A stretch of 64,000 nt of DNA from DYFT01 sp041695085. GTDB taxonomy: Bacteria > Bacteroidota > Ignavibacteria > UBA10030. A program made the translations under genes and the position numbers. The notes under the pieces were generated by a model that worked only from the letters and a program-made list of their open reading frames with translations, searched no databases and was not told the DNA's origin. Below are positions 1 to 7,492 of the stretch, one piece after another. Every line of letters starts with the position of its first letter. The stretch's first letter is position 1. Where the stretch lies: contig JBGFRO010000041.1 of the NCBI GenBank assembly GCA_041695085.1, positions 79,169 through 143,168 of the forward strand. The letters run 5' to 3'.

Positions 1-786
1 CACAACGGCATTGCGATAACCTCTGGCGGTCGTTCCAAGAAATTCCTTACCGGGTCCAGCAAAGTCATCCGTCTGATAGTCAACCGATGCCTTGAACTGT
101 GGTCCTCCCGTCCGTAAGGTCGTTCGGACGATACCGGAGTTTGCTCCACCAAACTCTGCCGTGTAACCGCCGGACTGAAGCTGAAACTCCTCGATGGCTT
201 CTTGAATGGGGCTTACAGCTTCGCTTCGGAAGAGTGGGTTGGTGGTATTCGCGCCGTCAATGAAGTATGCAACTTCACCGGCTCGACCACCGCGGATGTA
301 CAATGTTCCGTCTTGCTGAACGACGCCCGCGTTGTAGGCCAACATGTTTTGCAGTCCGCGAACGGGAATCGTCCGAATCTCCTCCTGCGTGCTGATGCGA
401 ACCGTGTTGGTTGTGTTGCGCTGGATGAGCGGACGGTCGGCAACGACTTCTACCGCCTGCACCTGGATGGCCGTGCTGGAAAGTTTAAAGTCCTGCGTGG
501 TTGTGATGTTGGAGCTCACGCGGATGTTCGAGATCGACACAGGTGCGTATCCGATGTACGACACGCGCACCGTGTAGACTCCCGGAGGAACCGAAAGGAT
601 GACGTACTCACCGTTGATGTCGGTCGACGCACCCAGATTCGTCCCTTCGATGACCACGTTCGCACCGATGAGCGGCTCGCCCGATTCCCTATCGGTTACG
701 ATACCGCGCAACTTTCCATCCTGCGCGAGCACCATCACCGGAAGCAGAAACAGAGCGAGGAAAGCTACGAGTAGCTTACGGTACAT
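1..786 (-). CDS. TonB-dependent receptor, N-terminal part (runs off window)
   Basis: Outer-membrane TonB-dependent receptor; 262 codons are present and the beta-barrel lies beyond the left edge. Residues 1-22 form a signal peptide (MYRKLLVAFLALFLL then ...VLAQ). Residues about 24-105 look like a carboxypeptidase-regulatory-like domain (GIVTDRESGEPLIGANV, then DINGEYVILSVPPGVYTVRV), the usual extension in Bacteroidota-type receptors. From about 115 a plug domain follows, with YIRGGRAGEVAYFIDGANTT and an SGGYTAEFGGANSG stretch. The start at 786 is fixed by GGAGGT at 792-797, five bases upstream. Substrate cannot be told from this part. A promoter at 1120-1148 gives a leader of about 325 nt. Confidence 0.9.
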   Translation of the reverse strand, partial: MYRKLLVAFLALFLLPVMVLAQDGKLRGIVTDRESGEPLIGANVVIEGTNLGASTDINGEYVILSVPPGVYTVRVSYIGYAPVSISNIRVSSNITTTQDFKLSSTAIQVQAVEVVADRPLIQRNTTNTVRISTQEEIRTIPVRGLQNMLAYNAGVVQQDGTLYIRGGRAGEVAYFIDGANTTNPLFRSEAVSPIQEAIEEFQLQSGGYTAEFGGANSGIVRTTLRTGGPQFKASVDYQTDDFAGPGKEFLGTTARGYRNAVV

Positions 787-1112
787 ATGATACCTCCTTC
801 TAGGTGTGGAGAAAGGTGAAATGAAGGTATGAAACGAGTAGCCCCTTGCAAACCATGCTGAGGAGCCGAGGGCTTAATTGAGAAGTCGTCGCAAATTGAA
901 TTGTTCGAGCGGACTGCCAACAGAACATCTTCGCTCGAATTAGCATGTCACCTCCTTTAAAGTCGAGATGCTAACGCGGATGATTGAATGATGTTGGATA
1001 AACGAAGAGAATTTCGGGATATGAAACGCAACGCCGGCGAGACTCGGTATCTCACCGACCAGCGAACGGGGCACCTCCTTCTTCAGGTTGGCGTTCGGTT
1101 ATGTGGCTGAGG
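787..1112 (-). promoter_or_regulatory. Long 5' leader of the TonB-dependent receptor gene
   Basis: About 325 nt lie between the probable transcription start near 1112 and the receptor start codon. The leader holds three anti-SD-like AAGGAGGT/AAAGGAGGT sites: near 1073-1081 with no start codon after it, near 950-958 in front of a 48-codon ORF, and at 792-799 in front of the receptor. A stem with GGTGAGA/TCTCGCC arms lies just after the first site, near 1037-1060. I do not recognise a known riboswitch. The arrangement suggests translational control, which is inference. Confidence 0.4.
800..946 (-). CDS. Possible 48-aa leader peptide upstream of the receptor
   Basis: A 48-codon frame starts with ATG at 946 and ends with TAG at 800-802, 13 nt before the receptor start codon. 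AAAGGAGGTGAC directly precedes the ATG, so the site is strong but very close. The product (starts MLIRAKMFCWQ, contains LLVSYLHFTFLH) matches no family I know and has mixed composition. It could be a true leader peptide coupled to receptor translation or a chance frame in a structured leader. No second copy in the window supports it. Confidence 0.25.
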   Translation of the reverse strand: MLIRAKMFCWQSARTIQFATTSQLSPRLLSMVCKGLLVSYLHFTFLHT

Positions 1113-1119
1113 ACGGCCT

Positions 1120-1148
1120 AATATAGAAGTTGGCCTCTCGTTTGTCAA
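1120..1148 (-). promoter_or_regulatory. Sigma-70-type promoter for the TonB-dependent receptor
   Basis: Reading the minus strand, TTGACA (1143-1148), a 17-bp spacer, then TATATT (1120-1125). Both hexamers are close to the E. coli-type consensus and the spacing is ideal. Confidence 0.7.
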
Positions 1149-1288
1149 GTACTTTTTCAGCGACTCGTGACATTTTCCATATCTCTCAAGCCCCAATTGC
1201 TGGAAACCCTTTTTTGTAATGGGAAATCAATAAGGAGAAGTAGGTACCCGGCACCCTTTTCATATGTAAAACCTCTCTCGCAACAACA

Positions 1289-1687
1289 CTACTCACGATC
1301 CTTCCGCCAGAACGATCTTCGCTCGCTCCATTTGCTCTGAAGATTGCCCGCTATGGCCCGAACGTGCCAATAATACTTGCCCGATGGGAGCGCCTGTGAC
1401 CGAACGGAGGTACTGTCAAGAACATGCACTTCTCGCACCCGCACAAATGTGGAATCTTCGGAAAGCTCAAATTGATATCGCTGAGCGCCGGGGACGGCTC
1501 GCCATCGCGCAAGAACGCTGTTGCTGCTCCATAAAAACTTTCCGTCGTTCGGACCAATCAAGGAAGGAGGATCGAGACTCAGGAGCGTGACACCAACGGG
1601 AATCAACTTCGAAGAAGCCTCATCGCGCATACACCCGATCAACAGCGCAAGAGTCAACAGCATCGCGAGAAGAGTTATCTTCATCAT
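1289..1687 (-). CDS. Small lipoprotein with fibronectin-III-like domain
   Basis: Predicted lipoprotein of 132 residues. The N-terminus is MMKITLLAMLLTLALLIGC; the lipobox LLIGC puts the lipidated Cys at residue 19. Residues about 35-125 resemble one fibronectin-III/Ig-like beta-sandwich (VLARWRAVPGAQRYQFELS, then ALPSGKYYWHVRAIAG, then SKWSERRSF), a pattern common in surface proteins of this group. The start at 1687 is preferred over an in-frame codon at 1711 because GGAGGTGATC at 1693-1702 lies five bases upstream of it. It shares a divergent intergenic region with the heme lipoprotein at 2488 but the repeat element lies between them. Function unknown; a binding or adhesion role is inference. 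Confidence 0.75.
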   Translation of the reverse strand: MMKITLLAMLLTLALLIGCMRDEASSKLIPVGVTLLSLDPPSLIGPNDGKFLWSSNSVLARWRAVPGAQRYQFELSEDSTFVRVREVHVLDSTSVRSQALPSGKYYWHVRAIAGNLQSKWSERRSFWRKDRE

Positions 1688-1725
1688 CGTTCGATCACCT
1701 CCACCTCCCACTCTGAGGTGAAGGC

Positions 1726-1754
1726 AACCTAATAAATGTGTGATTGAATGTCAA
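1726..1754 (-). promoter_or_regulatory. Candidate promoter for the small lipoprotein
   Basis: On the minus strand TTGACA (1749-1754), 17 bp, TAGGTT (1726-1731). The -35 is consensus and the -10 is weaker. The -35 overlaps the left copy of the GTCAACT duplication that flanks the repeat element, so the element sits directly behind this promoter. Confidence 0.45.
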
Positions 1755-1791
1755 CTCCTTAAATCCGATTTAGAGAGCCGTTACAACTTAA

Positions 1792-1965
1792 CTCAAGTTA
1801 ACCGTCTGATCGTGTGAGGGGCTAAAGCCCCAGGAGTTTTATTGGGCTTTCCGTATCCCCGACCTAAAGGTCGGGGCTATAGCCACGTCCTTTAGGAGGT
1901 GGATAAAAATTTCAAACAATAATTTCAGGGGTTTCAACCCCTTACCCAAAAGCGGTCAACTTGAG
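1792..1965. mobile_element. Nested 174-bp hairpin-rich element inside copy A
   Basis: The element begins CTCAAGTTAACCG (1792-1804) and ends CGGTCAACTTGAG (1953-1965), inverted repeats matching at 12 of 13 positions. AACTTAA flanks it on both sides (1785-1791 and 1966-1972). Copies B and C of the host repeat lack it and keep a single uninterrupted junction there, which supports insertion. It carries three short perfect hairpins with tiny loops: GGGGCT/AGCCCC near 1820, CCCCGACCT/AGGTCGGGG near 1858-1876, and AGGGG/CCCCT near 1927-1942. These look like REP-type palindromes. It has no coding capacity. Confidence 0.7.
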
Positions 1966-2154
1966 AACTTAACTTGAGCAAGCGGGAGGAGGTCGAAATC
2001 ACGGCGCGCGGGTTGGAAAGCGATGGCGTGCGTTCAATTCTTGGCGCACTCCCGTCTCACGTCCATCACCTCCTTCCGCAGATGCGCCAAGAATTGTGGG
2101 TGGTGTGGAGGAACGGCCATCGCGTGCGTTTGATTTCGGCACGTTTTCTTTTGT

Positions 2155-2292
2155 GAGGCTATGCACAATGGAGGGCGAGAAGCCTTCTCGCCCACAGTGG
2201 TGTTGCGAAAACTGTCTGAATTCCGAAAACTGTCTGAATTCCTCAAAGCTCGAACTCGCACATCACGTCGATTGAACTTTTTGCATAGCCTC
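2155..2292. repeat. Copy-specific hairpin block of element A
   Basis: Perfect 11-bp arms GAGGCTATGCA (2155-2165) and TGCATAGCCTC (2282-2292) enclose a near-perfect palindrome (2173-2193, GGGCGAGAAG/CTTCTCGCCC) and two exact tandem 18-bp units (2207-2224 and 2225-2242). In copy B the same junction holds an unrelated 31-bp hairpin at 47440-47470. Confidence 0.65.
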
Positions 2293-2428
2293 GAGCGGAT
2301 TCTCGCGTTGCGGGTTATGACGTTCACCTCTGCGGTGAAGAAGAGTGTGTCCATTTCGAACGGATGTAGTTCTGGGAACCTACGACAGAACACGCCTCTA
2401 TGTCGGAATCAAGGTCAACTTCGACACC

Positions 2429-2457
2429 TTGCATTTGCTGCTCATTTGGTGTAGATT
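2429..2457 (+). promoter_or_regulatory. Candidate promoter for the heme lipoprotein operon
   Basis: TTGCAT (2429-2434), 17-bp spacer, TAGATT (2452-2457), placed just past the right end of repeat copy A and about 25 nt before the start codon at 2488. It should drive both heme lipoprotein genes. Confidence 0.5.
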
Positions 2458-2487
2458 TTTCCGTCCTCTCACCACAATCATATCTGC

Positions 2488-4539
2488 ATGAAACTACGAC
2501 GGCTTGTCGTTTCAGATTCTATTGTACTCCTTTCTCTTCTGCTCCTCATCTTCCTTCCCGGCTGTGGGCAAAGGGAGACCAACCGGCAAGGATCGTCTTC
2601 CAACGAGAGGGGCAACTTTGCCGGGAGTGAATCGTGCGCATCGTGTCACGCGGAGATCTACCGGACGTTCCGACAGACAGGAATGGGACGCAGTCTCTCC
2701 CCTATCAACGCAACAAGCCTCGAGTCGGCCTTGAAACATGCAAAGCCTGTGTATGATCCCAAAACAGACTTCTTTTATGAGGTTTTCGAAAGGGAAGGAA
2801 GAATCGGCCTCCGGGAATATAGAATAGAGGCGGGAGAAGTCGTGTTTGAGCAAACCCGTTATGCTCGCTATCAGGTGGGCAGCGGGAACCAAACCGTCAG
2901 CTTCATCGAAGAGGTGAACGGCTACCTCTTTGAGATGCCGCTCACGTGGTATACAAACAAGCGGATCTGGGACTTGAGTCCGGGTTATGAATTTCACAAC
3001 TGGCGATTTGACCGGCCCATCTCCTCCTCATGCATGAATTGCCATAATTCGCCCACGGTGCGAACTGCCGAGACAGAGAATCACTTCACAAATGTCCCGT
3101 TTGGTATCGGCTGCGAAAACTGTCACGGCCCGGGGGGTGAACACGTCGCACTCGCTTTGGAGGGAAGAATCACGAAGTGGCAACGCGACAACCTCGCCAT
3201 CGTATCGCCAGACCGACTTGATCGTACCATTCAAATGGATATCTGTCAAACGTGCCATTTGGAGGGTATAGCGGTATGGAATGATAGTATCGAGCCGCAT
3301 ATGGTAGAGGTTGCACGACCGCTTGTTACTTACAAACAGGTCTTCGCAGCAAGCACTGCCCTGGAGAGCGAATCGGAATTTGCTATTGCGGCACAAGCAG
3401 GCCGATTAAGGAAGAGCCTCTGCTATCAAAAAAGTGACGTGATGACTTGCACGACGTGTCACGATCCTCACCGGCCACCGGAATTGCAGGGCCGCGAGGC
3501 ATTCAACGTCACGTGTAACTCATGCCATTCCGATGCAATGGCACATACGCTTTGTTCGCTGCCGAACGCGTCGGTGGCAAACAACTCCGACTGTATTTCT
3601 TGCCACATGAACGTAGGAGAGACGAGCGATATTCCGCACGTTTCCTTTACCGACCATTACATTCGACGATCGATTCGGCGGGAGGAGAGAACCCCCAAAA
3701 CAGAGAAGAAGCAACCTACACAACTCATTCCAGTGCTCACGAGCGACGACACGGTCGAGCAAAAGAGGGCTCTTGGGCTCGCTTACTTCGATTATTTTCA
3801 GAACCATCAATCTGATCTGCGATTTCTCGACAGCACGATCCATTATCTCGAACGGGTGCTTCGACAGAAACCAGCGCGTAGAGACGGTGAAGATCTATAT
3901 GCCCTCGGCAATGCCTACTTTCTCAAAGGGAACTTTACCGAAGCGGAACGGAAATTCAAGGGCGCCATCGTCCAGAATCCACAACATGCTCGGGCTCATC
4001 AGATGTTAGGACGAACACTGCTAGCCACCGGAGCGATTGATGGGGCCGTCTCCGCTTTCTCGGAAGGGATCCATGCCCAACCACTCCTGATCGAAAACCA
4101 CTTAGGGCTTGCAGAGGCGTTGCTGCAACGCGGCGACCTGAACGAGGCATTCCGGCATGCACAAGAAGCAATCCGGCTCGACTCACTTTCATATCCCGAC
4201 GCGTTCGTTCTTCTGGGACGTATCGAAGAGGCGCGCGGGAACACAATGGAAGCGCGCGGATATTACATTCAAACGCTCCAACGCAATCCAGATCATCGAA
4301 CCGCACTCATCAACATCGGGGCGTTGCTGATGCAGGAGAAGCGATGGGAGGAGGCGATCATATTCTTCGATCAGGTGCTCAAGAAAGACCCCCGGCACGT
4401 CGGCGCGTTGAACAACGTCCTCGTTTGCCTCATCAATCTTCAGCGACGGCGGGAGGCTCGCGAAGTGGCTCAACAAATTCTCGCTCTGCAACCGGACCAC
4501 TCACAGGCCCGCAAGGCCCTCACGTTCCTCGGCCGATGA
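2488..4539 (+). CDS. Seven-heme cytochrome c / TPR lipoprotein
   Basis: Periplasm-facing multiheme c-type cytochrome, 683 residues, probably in electron transfer or hydroxylamine/cytochrome c554-like chemistry; the exact reaction is unknown. A signal peptide ends in the lipobox FLPGC (Cys26). Seven CxxCH heme sites occur at about residues 50, 182, 209, 253, 321, 343 and 369. From about 410 to the C-terminus there are successive tetratricopeptide repeats (for example ALGNAYFLKGNFTEAERKF, GLAEALLQRGDLNEAF). The first heme is isolated from the next by about 130 residues, as in cytochrome c554-family heads. The following gene overlaps its stop by ATGA, so the two are translationally coupled. The cytochrome class is certain from the heme motifs; partner and donor are not visible. 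Confidence 0.88.
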   Translation: MKLRRLVVSDSIVLLSLLLLIFLPGCGQRETNRQGSSSNERGNFAGSESCASCHAEIYRTFRQTGMGRSLSPINATSLESALKHAKPVYDPKTDFFYEVFEREGRIGLREYRIEAGEVVFEQTRYARYQVGSGNQTVSFIEEVNGYLFEMPLTWYTNKRIWDLSPGYEFHNWRFDRPISSSCMNCHNSPTVRTAETENHFTNVPFGIGCENCHGPGGEHVALALEGRITKWQRDNLAIVSPDRLDRTIQMDICQTCHLEGIAVWNDSIEPHMVEVARPLVTYKQVFAASTALESESEFAIAAQAGRLRKSLCYQKSDVMTCTTCHDPHRPPELQGREAFNVTCNSCHSDAMAHTLCSLPNASVANNSDCISCHMNVGETSDIPHVSFTDHYIRRSIRREERTPKTEKKQPTQLIPVLTSDDTVEQKRALGLAYFDYFQNHQSDLRFLDSTIHYLERVLRQKPARRDGEDLYALGNAYFLKGNFTEAERKFKGAIVQNPQHARAHQMLGRTLLATGAIDGAVSAFSEGIHAQPLLIENHLGLAEALLQRGDLNEAFRHAQEAIRLDSLSYPDAFVLLGRIEEARGNTMEARGYYIQTLQRNPDHRTALINIGALLMQEKRWEEAIIFFDQVLKKDPRHVGALNNVLVCLINLQRRREAREVAQQILALQPDHSQARKALTFLGR

Positions 4540-5480
4540 AACGACTTCTTTTTGTTGCTACTTTCATCACCCTTGTCTCCGGTTGTTCAAAGCCGCCCGA
4601 CACCATCCGCCTACCGCTCGAAGGTGCACAGGGGAAGAAGACTGCTTCGTTCTACCTTGGGATGATCCCCGGCGTTCAACCTCATCACGCGCTGAGGCTT
4701 GACGAGAAGGGAGTCCAACTTCGGCGTTCCATCGTCTCCGACGCTGCACCGGAACTTGGCGAGCTGTTGGATCGGCTGCGGCAGGACGATTCTCTGGCGA
4801 AGGAGTCGTGGAATGAATTCGCGGTCGAGATCGACAAGCGTTGGAATTCTCTCCCCCCTTCACTCGACGCGCTCATTGAATCGGAAAATTCAGACAATGG
4901 GACGAACACTCCCTTCGTACTTTCGGTATATGGTGCTATGACCACCTATCGGCGCGACATTCAGGTCCCGCGAAAGTCGTTGGAGGATGCTCTTCTCTAC
5001 TACTGGGATCGCGGGGAAAAGCTGATCTATCCCCCCGGTACGACGATCATCGCTTATCATAAAGACGAAAGGGGAAAGACTGTGGAAGTAACTGCGAAGA
5101 GAAAACGAGAAGATGGATTCTGGGATTTTGGAGTCTATGGTGACGACGGACAGCGTACATCAAGAACGGTCTCTCCACCGACCCCTTACGCTGCACCCAC
5201 ACAATGTGTGGGATGTCATCTTGGAACGATGCCGTATGAACCGGAAGCGTCGTTCTTGTTAGAGGGAGATGAACCGTCGGGACGTGAATATCTTCTTCTC
5301 GACCGGCGACTCAGGAACGAGAAAGTAGTCAATCTGTTGAATGAACACGCACGGCGCTCGGATAACGTCCTCGGTGTCTATGGCACCGTCTATCTCGCCG
5401 AGATTCTAAGTCTGCCACCCGCGCATCGCACACCCACTCAGAAGCAGATTGTCGATCTTTTCAAAGATCGTGTTCGCTAA
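4536..5480 (+). CDS. Single-heme c-type lipoprotein
   Basis: Predicted lipoprotein of 314 residues. The start at 4536 overlaps the preceding stop (ATGA), giving MKRLLFVATFITLVSGC, a signal peptide with lipobox VSGC at Cys17; longer in-frame extensions upstream lie inside the previous gene and are rejected. One heme site, QCVGCH, lies near residue 224 with a possible distal ligand not identified. The middle part (residues about 30-200) contains SFYLGMIPG and a YPPGTTIIAYH stretch that I do not recognise. Coupling to the seven-heme protein suggests that it is a redox partner or subunit, which is inference. Confidence 0.75.
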   Translation: MKRLLFVATFITLVSGCSKPPDTIRLPLEGAQGKKTASFYLGMIPGVQPHHALRLDEKGVQLRRSIVSDAAPELGELLDRLRQDDSLAKESWNEFAVEIDKRWNSLPPSLDALIESENSDNGTNTPFVLSVYGAMTTYRRDIQVPRKSLEDALLYYWDRGEKLIYPPGTTIIAYHKDERGKTVEVTAKRKREDGFWDFGVYGDDGQRTSRTVSPPTPYAAPTQCVGCHLGTMPYEPEASFLLEGDEPSGREYLLLDRRLRNEKVVNLLNEHARRSDNVLGVYGTVYLAEILSLPPAHRTPTQKQIVDLFKDRVR

Positions 5481-5489
5481 CCGCTACCA

Positions 5490-5636
5490 GTTGTTGAAAA
5501 AGGAAACCGCCAAGACGCGAAGGACGCCACGGTGAACAGACAGGTCTTATTTCTTTTAGATTTCAACAAAATTCCTTCGCGCTCTTGGCGTCTTAGCGGT
5601 TGAACTTTCATTCATAAAGTTTTTTCAACATCCTGC
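5490..5636. repeat. Inverted repeat between convergent genes
   Basis: The gap between the heme lipoprotein and serA holds an imperfect inverted repeat. ACCGCCAAGACGCGAAGGA near 5507-5526 pairs with a version of TCCTTCGCGCTCTTGGCGTC further on at 5572-5592, and the outer TTGAAAAA (5492-5500) pairs with TTTTTTCAA near 5622-5630. Sequences of the form CCGCTAAGACGCCAAG are common extragenic repeats. Its place at two facing gene ends suggests a bidirectional transcription stop. Confidence 0.45.
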
Positions 5637-7213
5637 TAGAGTTTGACTGCCTTCACTTCAAACACGCCGTCAATTTGTTCGAGCTTCTTCAGGAGATCAG
5701 ATGATATGGGGCTATCGACGTTGATAATCGTGAGGGCCTTTTGTCCCGGTTTGTCGCGCCCCAACGAAAGGCCTGCAATGTTGATATTCTCCGCGGCCAG
5801 CATGGTACCAACGCTTGCCAGCATACCGGGTCGGTCAATGTTGGAGTAGATCAGCAAGTGCCCTTCGGGATTCACTTCGAAGTGATAGTCGTCGATGCGG
5901 ACAATACGTGCATGGGAATTGCCGAAAACCGTTCCTGCAAAGCGACGCGATTCGTTTGTCGTCTCATACTTCAACGTAACAAGGTGCGCATACGCCTCGT
6001 TATCACTTTCTCGCTCTTCGTCGATGATCAGGCCGAGTTCCCGTGCAATAGCCGGGGCATTGACGAGGTTAACGGGTTCGGTCATCAAGTAAGAAAAGAT
6101 GCCTTTGAGAATCGCTGCCGTGATAAGTTCCATGGAGCTTGTCAGGAATGTGCCGGTGCATGCTACCGAGATGCGACGTAATTGTCCCGACATGATTTGC
6201 GCCTGTAAGCTTCCGAGTTTTTCCGCAAGATGAACGAAGGGCCTCAGTTCCTTCTTGAGCGCCATTTGGAGCGCCTCGGCGTTCACGGCCCCCGATATGC
6301 CTCGTTCCTTCAGCGCGTCCGCAATCTGATGTGCGATTTGCCTGGCAACCTTTTCCTGTGCCTCTTCGGTCGATGCACCCAGATGCGGAGTTGCGATCAC
6401 GCGCGGATGTCGCAGCAACGGATGATCACCGGGAGGCTCTTTCACAAACACATCGAGCGCAGCTCCTGCCACCTTCCCCGATTCGAGTCCCCGCAGAAGA
6501 GCATCTTCATCCACAATACCGCCGCGCGCACAGTTGATGATGCGAACCCCCTCCTTGCATTGCGCAATGGTGCGGTCGTTGAGGAGCCCTCGGGTTTCGT
6601 CTGTGAGCGGCGTGTGAACTGTGATGAAATCGGATCTCCTGAACAGCTCATCAAGTGAAACAAGTTCGATGTTCAACTTCGCGGCAACTTCTCTTGACAT
6701 GACAGGATCGTACCCGATCGTCACCATGCCGAAGGCCTGGCACCGCACGGCAACCTCGCGGCCAATTTTGCCGAGTCCGACAATTCCGATCGTTTTGCCA
6801 AGAAGTTCCGTTCCCGTGTACTTCTTGCGATCCCATCTCCCCTGTCGCAGCGATTCGGTGGCCTGAGGAATGTTCCGGGAAAGCGAGAGGATCATGCACA
6901 TCGTATGTTCGGCGGTCGAAATGGTGTTACCACCGGGAGTGTTCATCACAATGATGCCGCGCCGCGTCGCAGCATCGACGTCGACGTTGTCTACACCTGC
7001 ACCCGCACGTCCGATGACCTTCAGGTTTTTCGCAGCCGAGATGACATCCGCGGTCACCTTCGTGCCGCTTCGGATAACCAGACCGTCGTACCCACCGATG
7101 ATTTCTTTGAGCTGGTCGGCCGGGACGTTCGGTCGGGCATCAACCTCAAAGCCTTCGCTTTTCAATATGTCTGCGCAGATTTGTTCGAGCGGATCACTAA
7201 TGAGGATTTTCAT
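5636..7213 (-). CDS. serA: D-3-phosphoglycerate dehydrogenase (long form)
   Basis: Cytosolic enzyme that oxidises 3-phosphoglycerate to 3-phosphohydroxypyruvate with NAD, the first step of serine synthesis. At 525 residues it is the long form: catalytic and NAD domains (1-310), an intervening allosteric-type domain (about 320-445) and a C-terminal ACT domain (about 450-525, LLIYSNIDRPGMLASVG) that normally gives serine feedback. GLGKIG at 146-151 is the NAD-binding loop. Arg230 (NCARGG), Glu259 (VKEPP) and His277 (TPHLGAS) match the catalytic triad of the family. The class V aminotransferase upstream on the same strand (gap 279 bp) would supply the next or a related step. Confidence 0.95.
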   Translation of the reverse strand: MKILISDPLEQICADILKSEGFEVDARPNVPADQLKEIIGGYDGLVIRSGTKVTADVISAAKNLKVIGRAGAGVDNVDVDAATRRGIIVMNTPGGNTISTAEHTMCMILSLSRNIPQATESLRQGRWDRKKYTGTELLGKTIGIVGLGKIGREVAVRCQAFGMVTIGYDPVMSREVAAKLNIELVSLDELFRRSDFITVHTPLTDETRGLLNDRTIAQCKEGVRIINCARGGIVDEDALLRGLESGKVAGAALDVFVKEPPGDHPLLRHPRVIATPHLGASTEEAQEKVARQIAHQIADALKERGISGAVNAEALQMALKKELRPFVHLAEKLGSLQAQIMSGQLRRISVACTGTFLTSSMELITAAILKGIFSYLMTEPVNLVNAPAIARELGLIIDEERESDNEAYAHLVTLKYETTNESRRFAGTVFGNSHARIVRIDDYHFEVNPEGHLLIYSNIDRPGMLASVGTMLAAENINIAGLSLGRDKPGQKALTIINVDSPISSDLLKKLEQIDGVFEVKAVKL

Positions 7214-7294
7214 TGGTTCGATGGATCGGTCAGATTGTCGTTGGATTATTCAGAGCTTGCTATTCAAAGTGAATCCCTCATTTCTGAAGGATTG

Positions 7295-7375
7295 CCTCCC
7301 CCTCTCTCCCCCTCAGTGGGGGGGACATCTCGCGCGCATCTCTCCCCCTCCACGAGGGGGACCAAGGGGGAGGAT
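7295..7375. repeat. G/C-tract palindromic extragenic repeat
   Basis: An outer stem (GCCTCCCCCT near 7295-7304 with AAGGGGGAGG near 7364-7373) encloses two hairpins, CCCCCTC/GGGGGG around 7308-7324 and CCCCCTC-CAC-GAGGGGG at 7344-7360. This is a three-way-junction shape typical of dispersed REP-like units. It lies between serA and the aminotransferase gene and could shape their shared transcript. Confidence 0.5.
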
Positions 7376-7492
7376 TTGGAAGATCTGTTCTCTTACAATT
7401 TCCGCGAGAGTTATTTAGGACAGGTCTGATTCATTGTCTTATGCTCAGGCACTCAGCCCGTGCAGGGTCGTGATATGGTGTTTCGAATACTC

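Larger units (their letters stand above)
1757..2414 (+). mobile_element. MITE-like repeat element, copy A (658 bp, composite)
   Basis: No credible gene lies in this stretch. Its ends form imperfect terminal inverted repeats: 1757-1775 CCTTAAATCCGATTTAGAG against the reverse complement of 2396-2414, CCTTGATTCCGACATAGAG (15 of 19 match). GTCAACT occurs at 1750-1756 and again at 2414-2420, an apparent target duplication that shares one base with the right end. Most of it is nearly identical to 47223-47592, and its left half to the reverse complement of 29648-29828. Inside are a 14-bp-arm hairpin (2035-2048 with 2083-2096), a nested element (1792-1965) and a hairpin block (2155-2292) absent from copy B. 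No transposase is encoded, so it would need one in trans. Confidence 0.75.

Noticed and set aside
2207..2242. Tandem 18-bp units as the start of a CRISPR array
   Set aside because: Only two adjacent copies with no spacer between them, and no cas gene in the window.
1974..2454. Short plus-strand frames within repeat copy A (and the like at 47313-47590 in copy B)
   Set aside because: They differ between copies, cross the hairpin junction and have no SD; the element looks non-coding.
4344..4535. Upstream extension of the single-heme lipoprotein
   Set aside because: It lies inside the TPR part of the previous gene and would remove the lipoprotein signal from the N-terminus.
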